Notes: generated by a model not told the origin, from the sequence alone. Positions 11,227-23,301 are shown, numbered from the stretch's first letter. The stretch: 64,000 bases of DNA from Deroplatys truncata (GCA_030765065.1 CM060978.1:56696421-56760420), one strand, 5' to 3'. Made by a program: numbers and translations.

Positions 11227-12790
11227 CTGACGTGTGACATTTAAATTACTTTCTCTACTCTCTTTCGCTAATTAGTGGGTATACAAATTATTCTTAAGGA
11301 AGTTAATTTTCCTATCTCCTACATTTTAATCGAGACAAACGTTTCCGAAATACCTGTATTACACATTTCGCTATAGATACAAAGGTAACAGCGATAGTCT
11401 AATGTTTTAGAACTGGACGCTATATGCTGGCCTTGAAGTAGGTTGTATTGTTGCCCAGTATGGTAAACAGTTTCCGTAGGTCTTCTGCCCAACTTTACGC
11501 CCGGCGGTCTTCGCCCCAACTTTACTTTCCGGTGGCCTTCGCCCCAAGTTTACTTTCAACTTTATGTTTTAATGAGTCTTTAAATATTATATATTTAGAT
11601 TTACCTCGGCTGCGTCAATATTAATTTGTAGATACATGTCTCTCTTAACAGGGTGTGATACGGCTAAAGAATGTAGGCTTACACAGATTATAATTTTTAC
11701 TTCACTCTTTGAATTAATCTTTGACATGATTAAATAACACTTCACCGATGTATAGAGATGTGATATTATTTATTAATTAATTGCACTTTTTAAACACGTA
11801 AACTTTATAATATCCTCACTGTAATGAATTTTTGTATCGCACTGGATACGTATTAAACTTCTCTAGGACGCGTCTCGCGTTCTGTTAGGAACACTGTCTA
11901 CAAGCAACTGGCGCTTGAATTTCTACAAGTTGCTCTATTTCAGTTTCTGATGGGCTAATTTTGCTCCAATAGTATACTTTTATTTAACTTAAGCTTTTTT
12001 ATGGTTGTTGATTGGCTATTTATAAATTGTCTAAAAATTTACATTATTGTTGCTCCCAGAATTATTAGTAGCATTATTAAACTTTCAATTCATTATTACC
12101 TCATTGTTAGCAACTTTTGACCTATTTTCTCACAGCTCCTATATTATTCAATTACGTAGTACATTCACTTAACATTATTAAACATATACACAATAATATA
12201 AACATTAATAAAATGACTGCTACATACATTTTATACACAGATTGCTTTAAGGTGGGCTGTTATTATATTTTATATTATATAATTAGACTGAAATCATTTA
12301 AGTGTTTAAAATACTGCCTCAGCCTTAAAGTTCACACTCTTTTCATAAGATCGCGAGAAAAAACCGAAATCGACAGAACCAAAAGAATTACTAAGTATTG
12401 AACAAATCGACCCATTAATAACGGATATCACAGAAATGGCTGATGCTACGAAAGATATTTGAAATAATTTGTGTATTTTAAAGAGATCTACATTTTCTGT
12501 GTATACGTTTTCGTCTATCGCTTAACGTTTATCAGTTATACAATATTATAGAAACTTCCTTCCGAATAAAAGGACTTCACTGTGTATTCCTAGACAGTTC
12601 AAGAATTAGATTTTATTTGTCATTTAATATTCCATGTAAAGGATAGTTGGGGAGGAGGTATTTCTTTAAAGTCCTTGTGTTGCATTTTTGGAATATACTA
12701 AATCTAAATACCAATTTTTGTAATTATCCAACTTTTCGCCTTTGAGTTATGCTGTTCACAGCAGACACACACATACAACAGGCGTGTGTT
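11227..12790 (+). repeat. F1 repeat, subfamily 2, split by a solo LTR
   Basis: The 5' end is CTGACGTGTGACATTTAAAT then ACTTTCTCTACTC. The unit runs to GGACGCTATATGCTGGCC, is interrupted by LTR-B copy C (11434-12321), and resumes CTTAAAGTTC through the GGCTGATGC, CGCTTAACGTTTATCAGTTA and AGTTATGCTGTTCACAG blocks to the CA-rich stretch. The 3' family end is missing. Confidence 0.7.
11434..12321 (+). repeat. LTR-B solo LTR, copy C
   Basis: Starts TGAAGTAGGTTGTATTG and ends ATACTGCCTCA, flanked by perfect GCCT duplications (11430-11433 and 12322-12325). Copy C carries three rather than two of the internal tandem CGGTxGCCTTCGCCCC-type units near 11480-11550. 888 bp. Confidence 0.85.
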
Positions 12791-13317
12791 GCATGTTGGG
12801 GTGAAGACCGAAATCATTACCAGAAGATGATTAATTTAGACCACCCCAACACGCACGTTGAGGTGCAACTCAATGGCAGCAAAAAGTCCGGACCTTAGCG
12901 TGTAAAATTAAGAGGAAGGCGTGGGTTTTTATATTACATTGAAAGGTTACACAACACACATTAGCTGGGATTTATCAACAAAAGGATTTGGCTTCTCTGC
13001 ATGGTTAACAAAGGGAACTGGACGAAGGGAGATGCCACAGACCGTAGACCGCCCACACACGACTGGTTCCAACGACCACTTACTCTCGATTGACGCTATC
13101 TTGGCCCCACAGCCGTGTCTAGCCAAAGCCAGACAGGGATGACGTCATACCAGACAATTTCAAACAGATCCTTCCCTTTGGCGTGGTCTGCGACAAAAGA
13201 AAGACCGTCAAACCGAAATATAACTAAGCAGTCTCAATAATGCTACGTCTGTTAGCAACAATACAGCTCAACATTGCGTCTGGAAATGACAATAAAATTA
13301 ATATGCCACGGTATTAA
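12791..13317. other. unassigned stretch, relatively GC-rich
   Basis: Contains a 73-residue plus frame (12921-13142) that I do not recognise. No promoter or splice context is visible. It separates two F1 pieces and may itself be an old insertion. Confidence 0.35.
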
Positions 13318-14230
13318 TTGAAAATCTTTGTGTCGCATTTTTCGAAGTTACTGAATCTAAATACCGATTTTTGTACTTATCCAACCCTTAGTTTTTGAGT
13401 TATACTGTTCACAGCAGACGCGCGCGCGCGCGCGCGCACACACACACACATACAACGAACGTGTTTCTAAAATTGCATTTTTTTGGATTCAGGTTCCCTC
13501 AAAATGTGTGTTTCTGGTGAATATCAAATTTAGGTGAATGCAATACCTTCGGTACCTACGGGTACTATATACGTGATAGAGAAAGTGAAAAGAATATTTT
13601 TAGAAAAGGGTCCGGGTTTTTGTGTGTGTGAACAGCATAACTCAAAAACGAAATATCGGAAAAATATCAAACTTCGACACGAAGATTTTCGATATAATCC
13701 CCCCATTCCAAATAGCATTTACATGAATCATTTTCTGGAAGTTTTGATTTTTTCACAGTCACACACACGACCTTTTTCTAAAAATGTTTTTTTTTCTGGA
13801 GTCAGGGAGCCTCAAAACACGTATTTCGGGTGAAATATCGATATCCAAATTTTTGAGTGAAATGTAATACTTCCCCTACTTCAGAGTAGGGAAAGTAAAA
13901 ATTGACTTTTCTTTATTCAGAGGTCTCAAAGCATATATTTCGGATGAAATCTCGGTATCGAATTTTTGTATGAAATGCAGTATCTACCTACTAGATATGT
14001 GGAGAGGAAGTAATAAGCTTTCGCAAGAATACTTTTATACATGCTGTATAAAAATAAACATAATGAATTTAATGCATAAAATTTTCGGAAAAAGTCCATG
14101 TATAATTGTATCGGTGCAATCTCGACATGGAATGTTTGGTAGAAATACAGTGCTTCCTCTTAATTACTATGCGTAGGTGGCAGTGAAATAAATAACGATA
14201 GTGTGAAGAGAAAGTCATATGAATGTAACA
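13318..14230. repeat. cluster of broken F1 fragments with a GC/CA microsatellite
   Basis: Four or more partial F1 pieces in alternating orientation: plus at 13318-13590, minus at 13590-13750, plus at 13755-13903, plus at 13905-14018, then a minus end at about 14190-14230. The CA stretch of the first piece has become a pure GC then AC microsatellite at about 13420-13452. Short frames here only read repeat sequence. Confidence 0.6.
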
Positions 14231-14232
14231 TA

Positions 14233-15604
14233 AACTGCCGTTTGTGAAAATTGCAACACCAGTAAAGAATTTCCCAAATACCTCCAAACTTGGTGGAAGT
14301 GTAGAAGAGTGTGCAAGCAATAAGTGATTAGGTTTGCAGAGAGATGGGGTACACTTAGGCCAAGCAGAGCCCTCTCGTGTCAGTCCGAAAAAGTCAGTAT
14401 TCCGCGCAGTGTAGTCAGTGCAGAGCTTTCAAACAAGGTGGAAACAATAACGTAGATGCCAGTAAGCCTCGTCAACGTCAAAGAGAGCCACATCGACATA
14501 TGAGTGAGTTCGAACGGGGCAGAATGATCGGTCTCCGGGAAGCGGGTTTGTCATACTGTGACATTTCGTCTCGTACAGGGCATGCTGCTACGACAGTGAT
14601 GCGTGTGTGGAAGCAGTGGATAGATGAAGGTCATCTCAGCGAAGAGCGGGTACTGCGGAGCATGACCACAGCACAGGATGACCGTCATTTTGTATGCCAT
14701 AACGGACCATATAGCTTCATCCACAGTGCTGGCTCGACGCTGGAGCACTGCAACAGGTGTTAACTTGTCTGCTTCAACGGTTCGTCGCCTTCTGCTGCAG
14801 ATTTGACTGGTTGTATGGATGTCATTACGTCGGCTTCCATTGTCCAGAAAGCACAAGCTCCTCCCACTGCAATGGGCACGTGAACACCGTCACTGGGGTG
14901 CTGAGTTGCAAAATGTAGTCTTTTCGGACGAGACCCGCTTCAACGTGTCCTACAGTGATGGTCGCATACGTATCCGGTGGTACCGTGGTGAGCGCAACCT
15001 GAAGGGCTGCATTGTTCAGCGGCATAGTGAACAAACACCAGATGTGATGGTTTGGGGCGCGATTGGTTACAGCAACCGATCTCGCCTCCTACGAATTGAG
15101 GGCACTTGGAACAGCAATCGGTACCTAACGGTGGTTGTAGAGCCTAAGGTACTCCCCCTGCTTCAGGCATCTACACAGGCCACATTTCAACAGGACAATG
15201 CCCGGCCACATATTGCGAGGAATGTACAAGGCTTCTTCGAAGAGCGACGGGTACCATTGCTTCTCTGGCCTGCACGTTCGCCTGACATGTTGCCCATCGA
15301 ACATGTCTGGAATATGGTTGGTCGGCACCTGGTGGTGCGTCTCGGTCCTCCAGTAACCATTGTCACGGATTGTGAGCTCGAATACAAACTGCTTGGAGGG
15401 AAATCCCTCAGGAACCTATTCAGAACCACGGCATATAGCAGCTCTAATTGCAGCGCATGGAGGCCACACCAAATACTGAATATTAGGGCTCAAGGTCATG
15501 TATGGATTTGAAAAGTTTATCATTTGTTAATTGTCAGTACCTAACCTGTGGTATTGAACTCATGTGTTTCCTTCTTGGTGTTGCAATTTTCACAAACGGC
15601 AGTG
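14233..15604 (+). mobile_element. Tc1-like element with 26-30 bp TIRs
   Basis: Inverted ends ACTGCCGTTTGTGAAAATTG followed by CAACACCA are present at both sides with one mismatch at the outermost base. TA dinucleotides flank at 14231-14232 and 15605-15606. Length 1372 bp, normal for Tc1. The transposase is on the plus strand and has one frame change and one stop, so the copy is probably inactive but comparatively recent. Confidence 0.9.
14377..15511 (+). pseudogene. Tc1-family DD34E transposase, one frameshift and one stop
   Basis: The N-terminal frame (14377-14763) contains the paired-like helix-turn-helix region: MSEFERGRMIGLREAGLSY, DISSRTGHAATTVMRVWKQW. The frame changes at about 14690. 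The following frame carries the second HTH words (ATGVNLSASTVRRLL) and is cut by an in-frame TGA at 14804-14806. The catalytic part (14819-15511) has FSDETRF with the first D, FQQDNARPH with the second, and PIEHVWN with the E. Thirty-four residues separate D and E, the DD34E spacing of Tc1. All three catalytic residues are intact. The final ~40 residues after GPPVT look shifted relative to the family. Confidence 0.9.
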
Positions 15605-15605
15605 T

Positions 15606-16434
15606 ATAAGACAATTCTTAGTTTCCTTAGCACGTATATCGTAGGTAAAGTAGATATTGTATTCAACCCAAAATTTCGATGCCGAGATTTCAATGGAGAT
15701 GCGTATTTTGAGGCCCTGTATGTCTGTAAACAGCTAAACTCAAAAAGGAAAAGTCGAATTAACACCAAATTTGGTATTTAAGTCCAGTACTTTCCAAAGA
15801 TGCCACACGAAGATTTTCAAGAAAATCACCCCCACTGCAGACTACTTGGAAGATTTTTCGATTGTTTTTCTAAAACATGGTTCTAAATATTTTGATTATA
15901 ACACCATGTAATAAAGATATTTACATTACAAATAAGATACATATTACATTTTTTGGTAATAGCCTATTAAGCCCACTTCATTTAGAAGACGTTTTGTATA
16001 ACCTTGTATAACTGGTAAACGTTAAGTGATAGACGAAAACGTACTACACAGAAAATTAGATCTGTTTAAAACACACAATCTATTTCAAATAAGTTTTTTG
16101 TGGCATAAGCCATTTCTGAGGTATCCGTTATTAAAGTTTCAAATTAATTTCTTTTGTCATTCTCTTTAGGTCTTGACAACATGCAGTTGTTTCTCGCGAT
16201 TGCATGGAAACAGTATGGAATTTTAAGGCCAGGGTATAGCGTCCAGTTCTTAAACATTTGACTATCGCTGTTCTCTTTGTGTCTATAATGAAATTTGTAT
16301 TGTAGCTATTTCTGCAAAGGCTTATTTGGATTGAAATGTATTGGACAGAAAAATAAGCTTTAGTAAGAATGGTTTGTATACCCATTAATAAACAATAGAT
16401 AAGGTGAAAGTCATGTGAATGTATCACATAAAAT
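15606..16434 (-). repeat. F1 repeat, subfamily 2, near full length
   Basis: Contains, in reverse order, AAATTTCGATGCCGAGATTT, GCCACACGAAGATTTTC, AACTGGTAAACGTTAAGTGA, CGCGATTGCATGGAAACAG, TATAGCGTCCAGTTCTTAAA, and the end GTGAAAGTCATGTGAATG. It is a good reference copy for sf2. The outer ACTTTCTCTAC end is decayed. Confidence 0.7.
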
Positions 16435-16914
16435 TCTTTTAATAGAGTATTGCTGCTTCCGCAGTTTGTCTCTCCCTAAAGAATATGCACGTCATTAAGA
16501 TAGTGCAAGCCATTAGCTGCGGCGATCACTGCGCCTCTTTCTTATGGGCTGCAATTGCTGGAGGTGTCCTAATGTTTACTCAAACTTTTCCTTCCAAGTC
16601 ATCTCTTACTTTTCACTTTCCCACCTGGTGCTAAGCCCTCCCTGTCACCCTGGATGACGTTTTTCTTCATAGCGATTTCCTGCTTGGGTAACGGCTTACT
16701 GGCTAAGCTCAGGGAAACCTTTCCTCTTCGCCAGCATTTGTTCCCAACTTGGCTTTACACTGACGCAGTAAGGTAGCTTTTTCTCTAGTAGCTGCCCTTA
16801 GGAAAAAGGTAAATTTAATTTTCACGGATACCTACCAGCTGATTCCAAATATTGCTGTCACTACACAAAGTACTGTATTCACATGACTTTCTTCAACCAG
16901 TATCGTTTGCTTTC
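16435..16914. other. unassigned sequence
   Basis: About 480 bases of mixed composition without a recognised gene or repeat end. Confidence 0.35.
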
Positions 16915-17017
16915 TTAGTTACTATAGTAGGCTAAGAGAGAGTATTGTATACCCCTTAAAAATTCCATATTCGAATCACACGAAAAAAGGTATTACAGAA
17001 AAGTTCCGTGTGTACAT

Positions 17018-18257
17018 CTGATGTGTTGCACTCATATAACTTTCTTTACTCTTGTACAAACTATTTTTACAAACGCTTGTTCTCCATCTACTTCATGTTA
17101 ACCGAGATAATCATTTGCAGAAACTAGCTTATTGCTAATTTTCTTTAGGTACAAGGGGAATATGGTAGGTTTTAAGTGGTACTCAAATATTTTAAGAGCT
17201 GGTTGCTATGTGGCGCATTCCATTTCCATGCATGTCCAGGACCTATAAAAAACAGAATAACCAATTCCCATTTGGGAAAAGGTATAAGTATTGGAAAATT
17301 CAAACAAATAACAAGGCATATCTCGGAAATGGGTCTCTTCACAAAAAATGTATATGACTTAAATTGTGTTTTAACGTGCTCTACATTTCTTGTGTAGGAA
17401 AAGTTTTGTTTATCTCTTACGGTATGCCAGTTATGCAAAAGTCATTTCAGAATAAAGAGGACCTTTGGGGACACTCCCAGAAAATATACATTTCATTTGT
17501 AATTAAAATATCTTAAATATAGGCGTTAATCAAAATCGTTAGAACCATTTTTGAGAAAATCAAAAATGTTTAAAAATGTTCCATGTAAAGGGTAGTCTGG
17601 GGTGGGGGATTTTTTTGAAAATCTTCGTGTGGCATCTTAGGAAGGTACTGAACCTAAATACCAAGTTTGGTATTTATACGATTTTTCGTCTTTGAGTTAT
17701 GCTGATCGGGCGACGCCGTGGCCGAGTGGTTAGACCGCTCGCCTTTCACCGAGGCGGCCCGGGTTCAATCACAGGGACCCGCATGTGGGATTTGTGGTGG
17801 ACAAAGCGGGGTCTGGGCTGGTTTTCTCCGGGTTCTCCGGTTTCCCCCGCCATTCATTCCACCAACTGCTCCATCATCACCTTTCCTTTCATCCATTTCA
17901 CCATCATTTCGTTTCATCTACTTCCTTCCTCCCATACCAGGCATCGGGCTGATCACCCATCCTGGATGTTCTGTCTGATCCATGAGTGTCTGCTCCTCCA
18001 TGGGCCTCTGACCCAAGGTACCCGCCTGTAAGTCTTGGGGGTGTAATTCCTACATAAGAGGAGGTTAAACAGAGAAAGAAGAGTTATGCTGTTCACAGAC
18101 ACCCAGACACACAGTCACACAGACAGATCTTTTTCTAAAAGTGTTTTTTTTTTGGATTCAGGGGGTCTCAAAGCATGTAGTTCCGATGAAATCTCTGCAT
18201 CAAATTTTTATGTTGAATACAATACTTCCCCTACTTAATATATTTAGTAGAGAAAGT
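17018..18257 (+). repeat. F1 repeat, subfamily 1, full length with a SINE inside
   Basis: Both ends are present (CTGATGTGTTGCACTCATAT and TTTAGTAGAGAAAGT). A short reverse-orientation F1 end fragment precedes it at about 16915-17017. The unit is interrupted at GAGTTATGCTG by a SINE (17705-18080) whose target duplication is that very word. It resumes with TTCACAGACACC and the CA-rich block. Without the SINE and one TSD it is about 853 bp. Confidence 0.85.
17705..18080 (+). mobile_element. tRNA-derived SINE (Glu-like head) with perfect 11-bp TSD
   Basis: The head resembles a tRNA gene: A box TGGCCGAGTGGTTAGACCG at about 17719-17737, an anticodon-loop-like CCTTTCACC (UUC, glutamate type), and B box GGGTTCAATC at 17761-17770. 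These are internal RNA polymerase III promoter elements. A pyrimidine-rich, tRNA-unrelated body follows, with a short A/G tail (AGAGAAAGAA). The identical word GAGTTATGCTG flanks at 17694-17704 and 18081-18091. Folding of the anticodon arm is imperfect, so this is a SINE and not a functional tRNA gene. Confidence 0.85.
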
Positions 18258-18667
18258 AAAAAACGAAACGTCAGATAAATACCAAACTTGGTACTTATAT
18301 TCAGCACCTTCCAAAGAGACAACACGAAGATTTTCAAGGACATTTGCTGACCACAAACTACCCTTTGTATGAACATATTTGCAGTAGTTTTTATTCTAAA
18401 AATACTTTAATGGTTTTGATAAAATACATATATTTAAGATATTTAGATGACAAAGTGATATATTGAATATTCTGGGAATAACCTGTAAAGTTATCTTCAT
18501 TCGAAAGAAATTTTGTAAATCCGAAAAACCCTAAGAGATACATAAAACATAGTATAGAAAACCTGTAGATCTCTTTAAGACACAATTTATTGCAAATAAT
18601 TTTTTTAAATTAAACATTTTCAAAATATCTATTATTATTATTTATTGATTTCCATTTTCCTAAGGTT
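18258..18667 (-). repeat. F1 repeat, subfamily 2 fragment
   Basis: Starts inside the consensus at the AAAACGAAA run and continues through ACCAAACTTGGTACTTAT, AACACGAAGATTTTCAAGG and AAGAGATACATAAAAC blocks. It abuts the 3' end of the plus-strand sf1 copy exactly at an A run, which suggests the sf1 copy inserted there. Confidence 0.65.
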
Positions 18668-19470
18668 TGTATTTTTAATTTCTCTACACGTACATAGCAG
18701 GTGGGTGGTGCATTCCACCCAAAAATTAAATATTGAGATTTTACTGGAAAATCATGCCTCCTGAATCCAAATCAGAACATTTTTTAGAAAAACATCCGTA
18801 TGTGTGTCTGTGAACAGCATAACTCAAAAACGAAAATTCGGATAAGCACCAACCTTGGTATTTAGGTTCAGTTCCTTCAAAGATGCGACACGAAGATTTT
18901 CACGAAAATACCCTCACCCCAAAGTACTTTACATTTAAAATTTTTCGAAATTTTTATTTTGTAAAAATGTCTCTAATGATTTTGGTTAAAGTACCATATA
19001 TTAAAGATATTTACATATAAAATATATATTCTGAATTTTCTGGGAATGGCCTCTGAGATCCTCTTCATTCCGAAGGAGTTTTGCATAATCCTGTATAATT
19101 ACTAAACGTCAAGCGATAGACGGAAGCGTACTGCTCAAATTGTGTAGATCCCTTTAAAATAATTAATTTATGTTAAAATAATTTTTGTGGCATAAGCCAT
19201 TTCTGAGATATGCGTTATTATTTGTTCGAATTGTTCATGGCTTGGCTATTCTTTAAAGTCCTTTGAATATTCAGTTGTTTCTCGCGATTACATGGAAACA
19301 GTATAGGATTTTAAGGTCTATCATATCGCTGTTCTCTTTGTATATATGACGAAATGTGTAATGTATCTATTTCTGCAACGATTTATTTGGATCAAAATGA
19401 AGTAGATAGAAAAATAAGCTTTAATAAGTATAAACCCCACTAATAAAGTCATGTGAGTGTGTCACATCAA
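18668..19470 (-). repeat. F1 repeat, subfamily 2, near full length
   Basis: Begins TTTCTCTACACGTACATAGC, includes GATGCGACACGAAGATTTTC, AAACGTCAAGCGATAGACGG and CGCGATTACATGGAAACAG, and ends at GTGAGTGTGTCACATCA. Non-coding. Confidence 0.7.
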
Positions 19471-19859
19471 ATTGTTTAAAGTGCTGATACTATCAGTTGT
19501 TTCTCGCTATGTCATGGAAACAGCATGGAATTTAAACGCCAATATATAGCGACTAGCTTTTATCTGTAAATCTTGATTCGGTTACGTCTATCCTGTGGTG
19601 GATCCAGTCGCGACCCTCTCTAAAGCTTGCATACCGTGACCATTCTAGCTCATGAATGTATTGTCTATGTATTGTGTCTCTCTGTATTTGAAATACTTAT
19701 AAAATAATGTTGGCTAGACTGAGTATTGGAACGTGGCTGGCTATGTTGCTATTCATTCCCATCCATGACATATTCACCTTGTATCTGCTACAAAATGCGT
19801 AATGAAATTATTTCTGCAAAGGCTTATCTGGACAAATATTAAGTAGATAGAAGTATAAT
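19471..19859. other. F1 scraps and unassigned sequence
   Basis: A minus-orientation scrap lies at about 19486-19565 (CAGTTGTTTCTCGCTATG, GGAATTTAAACGCCAA) and another at about 19790-19859. The 200 bases between are not recognised. Confidence 0.45.
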
Positions 19860-20985
19860 CTGATGTGTTGCATTCACATGACTTTCTTTGCTCACTGTTC
19901 TGCAAACTACTCCTACAAAGGTTTGTTCTTCCATCTAGTCTTGTTAAACAAGATAAACCTACATTACACAGTGTAGAATTAAGAACACAAAAAATAAAAA
20001 AATTAGATTTTTGATGAGAATCCCTTTGTGATGAGTTTGAAATTCTATTCTCTTTGCATGGCCACTTGAAGTATTTAAAACTTCAAGCTAAAACGAGAAA
20101 TATCTCTGAAATGGTTTAAGTACAGGAAATATGTTGATATAAATTGTGTGCTTTAACTAATCTACATTCTATTGTACTACGTTTTGTTTATCTTTTACGG
20201 TTTACCATTACTAAGTATTCAGAAGTCACTCAGAACAAAGACTTCACAAGTTAATCGCAGAAAATTCAAGACACATATTTCATTTGATATGCAAATATCT
20301 TAAATATACGACATTTTAATCAAAATATTTGTAATTTTTGCAGAAAATAAGAAGTAACGTAAAACTTTTATGTGAAGGATAGTTTAGAATGGGAGAGTCT
20401 TCTTGAAGATCTTTGTGTCGCAACTTTGGTACACGCTAAACCTAAATACTCTAACGACCCTTCGTGAGTTTCGATCCCAACACTTTCAAAAAGTGTTGCA
20501 ATTGGGTTACCTAAGTAACGAGGACGATATTTTGCTGGTCTGTCTCTCAAAAGAGTATTTATTGGCCACGTGAGTAGGTCAGTGGTCTCAATCCTTCACG
20601 CATCCAGCGGCAACGCAGAAGCTACGCTAATTTTAAGTATCGGCCTCCAACCTAATTTAGTATACTTGTAAACAGTGTCTCAAGTCCTGCCAGAATAATA
20701 CCCAGATAAGTTAAGTAAATGTACGCTTAAGTTCTTTACCATAGACTCCCTTCGGAAGATCTAACGCCCTTCATTTTGAGGGTCGTTACAAATCCATGTT
20801 TGGTATTTTCGGTTTTGAGTTCTGCTGTTCACATACACACACATACAGATATTTCCTAAAATTGTTCCTTTTATATTCCCGTAGACTCAAAATGTGCATT
20901 TCCAGTGAAAACTGGTTATGGAACTTTTGGGTGCAATGCAATATTCTGCTTACTATAAGTGATTAGTACAGAAAATGATAAGATT
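19860..20985 (+). repeat. F1 repeat, split by a small TIR element
   Basis: Begins CTGATGTGTTGCATTCACAT and proceeds through GTTTACCATTACTAAG and GTTTAGAATGGGAGAG. It is interrupted after CCTAAATAC by the 337-bp element at 20452-20788, then resumes CATGTTTGGTATTTTCGG to the decayed end at about 20985. The uninterrupted consensus reads CCTAAATACCAAGTTTGG. Confidence 0.7.
20452..20788. mobile_element. small non-autonomous TIR element (MITE-like)
   Basis: It starts TAACGACCCTTC and ends GAGGGTCGTTA, an inverted pair of about 11 bases. It sits inside an F1 copy, so its edges can be placed by comparison with intact F1. The flanks (AAATACTC and CAAATCCA, from consensus AAATACCA) suggest a degenerate duplication of about 8 bp, as in hAT-type elements, but this is weak. 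No coding capacity. Confidence 0.6.
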
Positions 20986-21051
20986 TCGTAAGAATAGTTT
21001 GTAAAACCGTTTAAAAATAAACGATAGTAATAGAGAAAGTGATGTGAAAGT

Positions 21052-21380
21052 CGTCATCGTTTCTATCGTTCCCTATATGGCCTATGACCTTCGACGAATT
21101 CCGCATCTCATCAAGCGGTGTCTGGACCCATTTGTGAGGTGAAGGTACCCAGCGGGTGGAATCCGTTGTCTCCTATGGTAGGGTAATGATGAGGATATCG
21201 GTGGAATGAGAGGACGAACACCTTTTACCATGGACTCAAACACGTTGAGCCTTGGGGATACTTCACATGAGTAAGTCAGAGGCGAAGGCGTGGATAGGGC
21301 CGACTTAAAATCACCTCCCCAGAGCCGGGAATCAAACCCGAGAACCGGAAATGAAACCACTGCGCTACTCCGTGAAACCG
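21052..21380 (-). mobile_element. tRNA-derived SINE, second type
   Basis: On the minus strand a tRNA-like head begins near 21380: GGAGTAGCGCAGTGGTTTC (A box, about 21352-21371) and CGGGTTTGATTCCCGG (B box, about 21327-21343). The order and ~30-base spacing match a polymerase III type-2 promoter. The body is unrelated to the SINE at 17705. The 3' end and TSD could not be fixed; the 92-residue frame here is incidental. Confidence 0.7.
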
Positions 21381-22358
21381 TATTCCAACAGGTTTTTGAA
21401 GCCGTACGCTTTGCATCAATATTTGCTGTTGATTCTGCTTCAAGCTGCTACAGTGGTTGGCTATGAGATCTTTCTATCAGGGTATGTGTGGGTGAGTGTG
21501 AAAGGATAACACCAGTTTAAATTAATCTGAGAAATTTAATGTGATCTAATACTCGAGCTTTTGAAGTGAGCTGCCGACCGTTTTAAGATAAAGAATGAAA
21601 CTGGTTATGAAGCGTAGCACTCGAAACTATAACACTTGATTTTATTATACCTGATAACTTCTGCAGTGCCTATTTTACGGTTCGAAATAACTGATTTTGC
21701 AACACAAGAAATTAGAACCGTAAATTGTCATGAGACGCCTAAACGCTTACGAGCAAAACCCCTCGCGATGGCCGCTAAATCTTACTTTGTCACGAATGCC
21801 TTTATGTTAACTTAAGCTACTACCCCTCCCAACGATCCTTTATATACGTTCCAATACTAAACGCTCTAACATGTGCGTCTGATACCTTGTTGCTATTGGG
21901 TACCACCCCGAATCTAAGAATTTCATTCCCTTTCTATTTCACAGAATTCTAGTATACGTGACTGTTCAAATGTACGGAATTCACTCCTTAACTGCATTCC
22001 AAGAATCTTTAAGCTACAGCGTTCGCTCCTCAGCTGTTACTAATGACCTTGCTCTCTAATTACCTTTTTCTACGGACACATCTTTTCAACTCAAGCTTAT
22101 TATTTTATACATTGATGTGATATACAGGCATTATTTATTATTTATTTTTATTTATCATTACTAATATTTACTTATTTACATCTTCCTGACAATAATTACG
22201 GTATCACACGGCGCCCAAGTTATGTGAATGTAACACACAAGATGTATGTATGTCTATATGTAGATAAATACCTAATTAAACTTTAGTTTATGACCACATG
22301 GATCTTCATACAAAAAATTACATCTTTTTCCACCATATCACAAAGAATTACTTGCCCC
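21381..22358. other. unassigned sequence
   Basis: Nearly 1 kb with no recognised gene. A short word GTGAATGTAACACACAAGAT near 22212 resembles the F1 end but nothing else of F1 accompanies it. Confidence 0.35.
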
Positions 22359-22362
22359 TTAA

Positions 22363-23301
22363 GCGGGCAAGGTAGTCTAAACACACGGAAATTACCCCTT
22401 AAGCGTGTTAAATTGCCATTGCTCTTAAAGTTCTCAAGATCTTTTTTTTTTACATTTTTCTGAATTATTCTATAAATCATTATAATTATTTCAGGTGGTT
22501 GCATGCATTGATAGCTTATGAGTTGAGTCTGTAAAAATTATTTCATTCAAAATAAAAATAACAAAATTTACTCTTAAAACATGTGAATTCATGTACCTTT
22601 TTCTCTGATACTACTTGAATACAGAATCACACTTTTGCATGCTTGTTCTTAGTATAATCAGCTATCTTCTGCACCTCAATTATTTAGTTATGTATATCAG
22701 TTCACTATAAATTGAAAAAAAAGTTGTTTTCAAAGTCAAAAAAGGAAAAATGTGAAACATTTACAATGTCACTTTCTTAATATCACTAATATACATTATA
22801 AAATTATGATTATGGTTCAGAAAGTTTAACTATGTAATGTATGCATGTATTGAAAATTTCAGCTCTCTACCTATCATACTTTCTGAGAAAAAGCTATATA
22901 AGTTCCCAAAGATGTTGTTTTGAGAAAACTGAATTTAAAGTTAAAACATTAAAATTCTGACACACTTCAGTACATTCCAGAGTCATAATAATCTGCACCT
23001 TCATTCCTGGATTGCTTCAGCTTTTCTGATTGCTTTCTCTTGGTCCTGGCCTCTTTTGTTAATTCCTAACCTGCTCGCTAGACATGATATAGTCACTCGT
23101 TTTTGAAAGATACAAAAATATTCTAAAAAGGGGCGTTGCATGACAGATTTAAAGGAATGCAGACTAGCATTTAAATTATATTTAAATGTCTTAAAACCTT
23201 TAACCCCCAAAAGGTATATGTTTTCTGAAACTGGAAATAATAGAGATTTTTTTAGTGCATAAAACAAGTGTTTTTTGACCATTTCAGACTACCTTATCCC
23301 C
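22363..23301. mobile_element. candidate TTAA-site TIR element (piggyBac-like, non-autonomous)
   Basis: TTAA occurs immediately outside both ends (22359-22362 and 23302-23305). Inside, the left end GCGGGCAAGGTAGTCT and the right end reverse-complemented GGGGATAAGGTAGTCT match at 13 of 16 positions. TTAA duplication is the hallmark of piggyBac-type elements. The 939-bp interior has no transposase. The left end also forms a hairpin (CTTGCCCCTTAAGCGGGCAAG-like, about 22351-22371). Ends do not start with the usual CCC, so the assignment is tentative. Confidence 0.5.

Noticed and set aside
13421..13452. GC/CA run as Z-DNA-type regulatory element
   Set aside because: It is the expanded microsatellite position of F1; nothing suggests regulation.
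17705..17780. Functional tRNA-Glu gene
   Set aside because: The anticodon stem is imperfect, the acceptor end is missing, and the sequence continues into a SINE body with target duplications.
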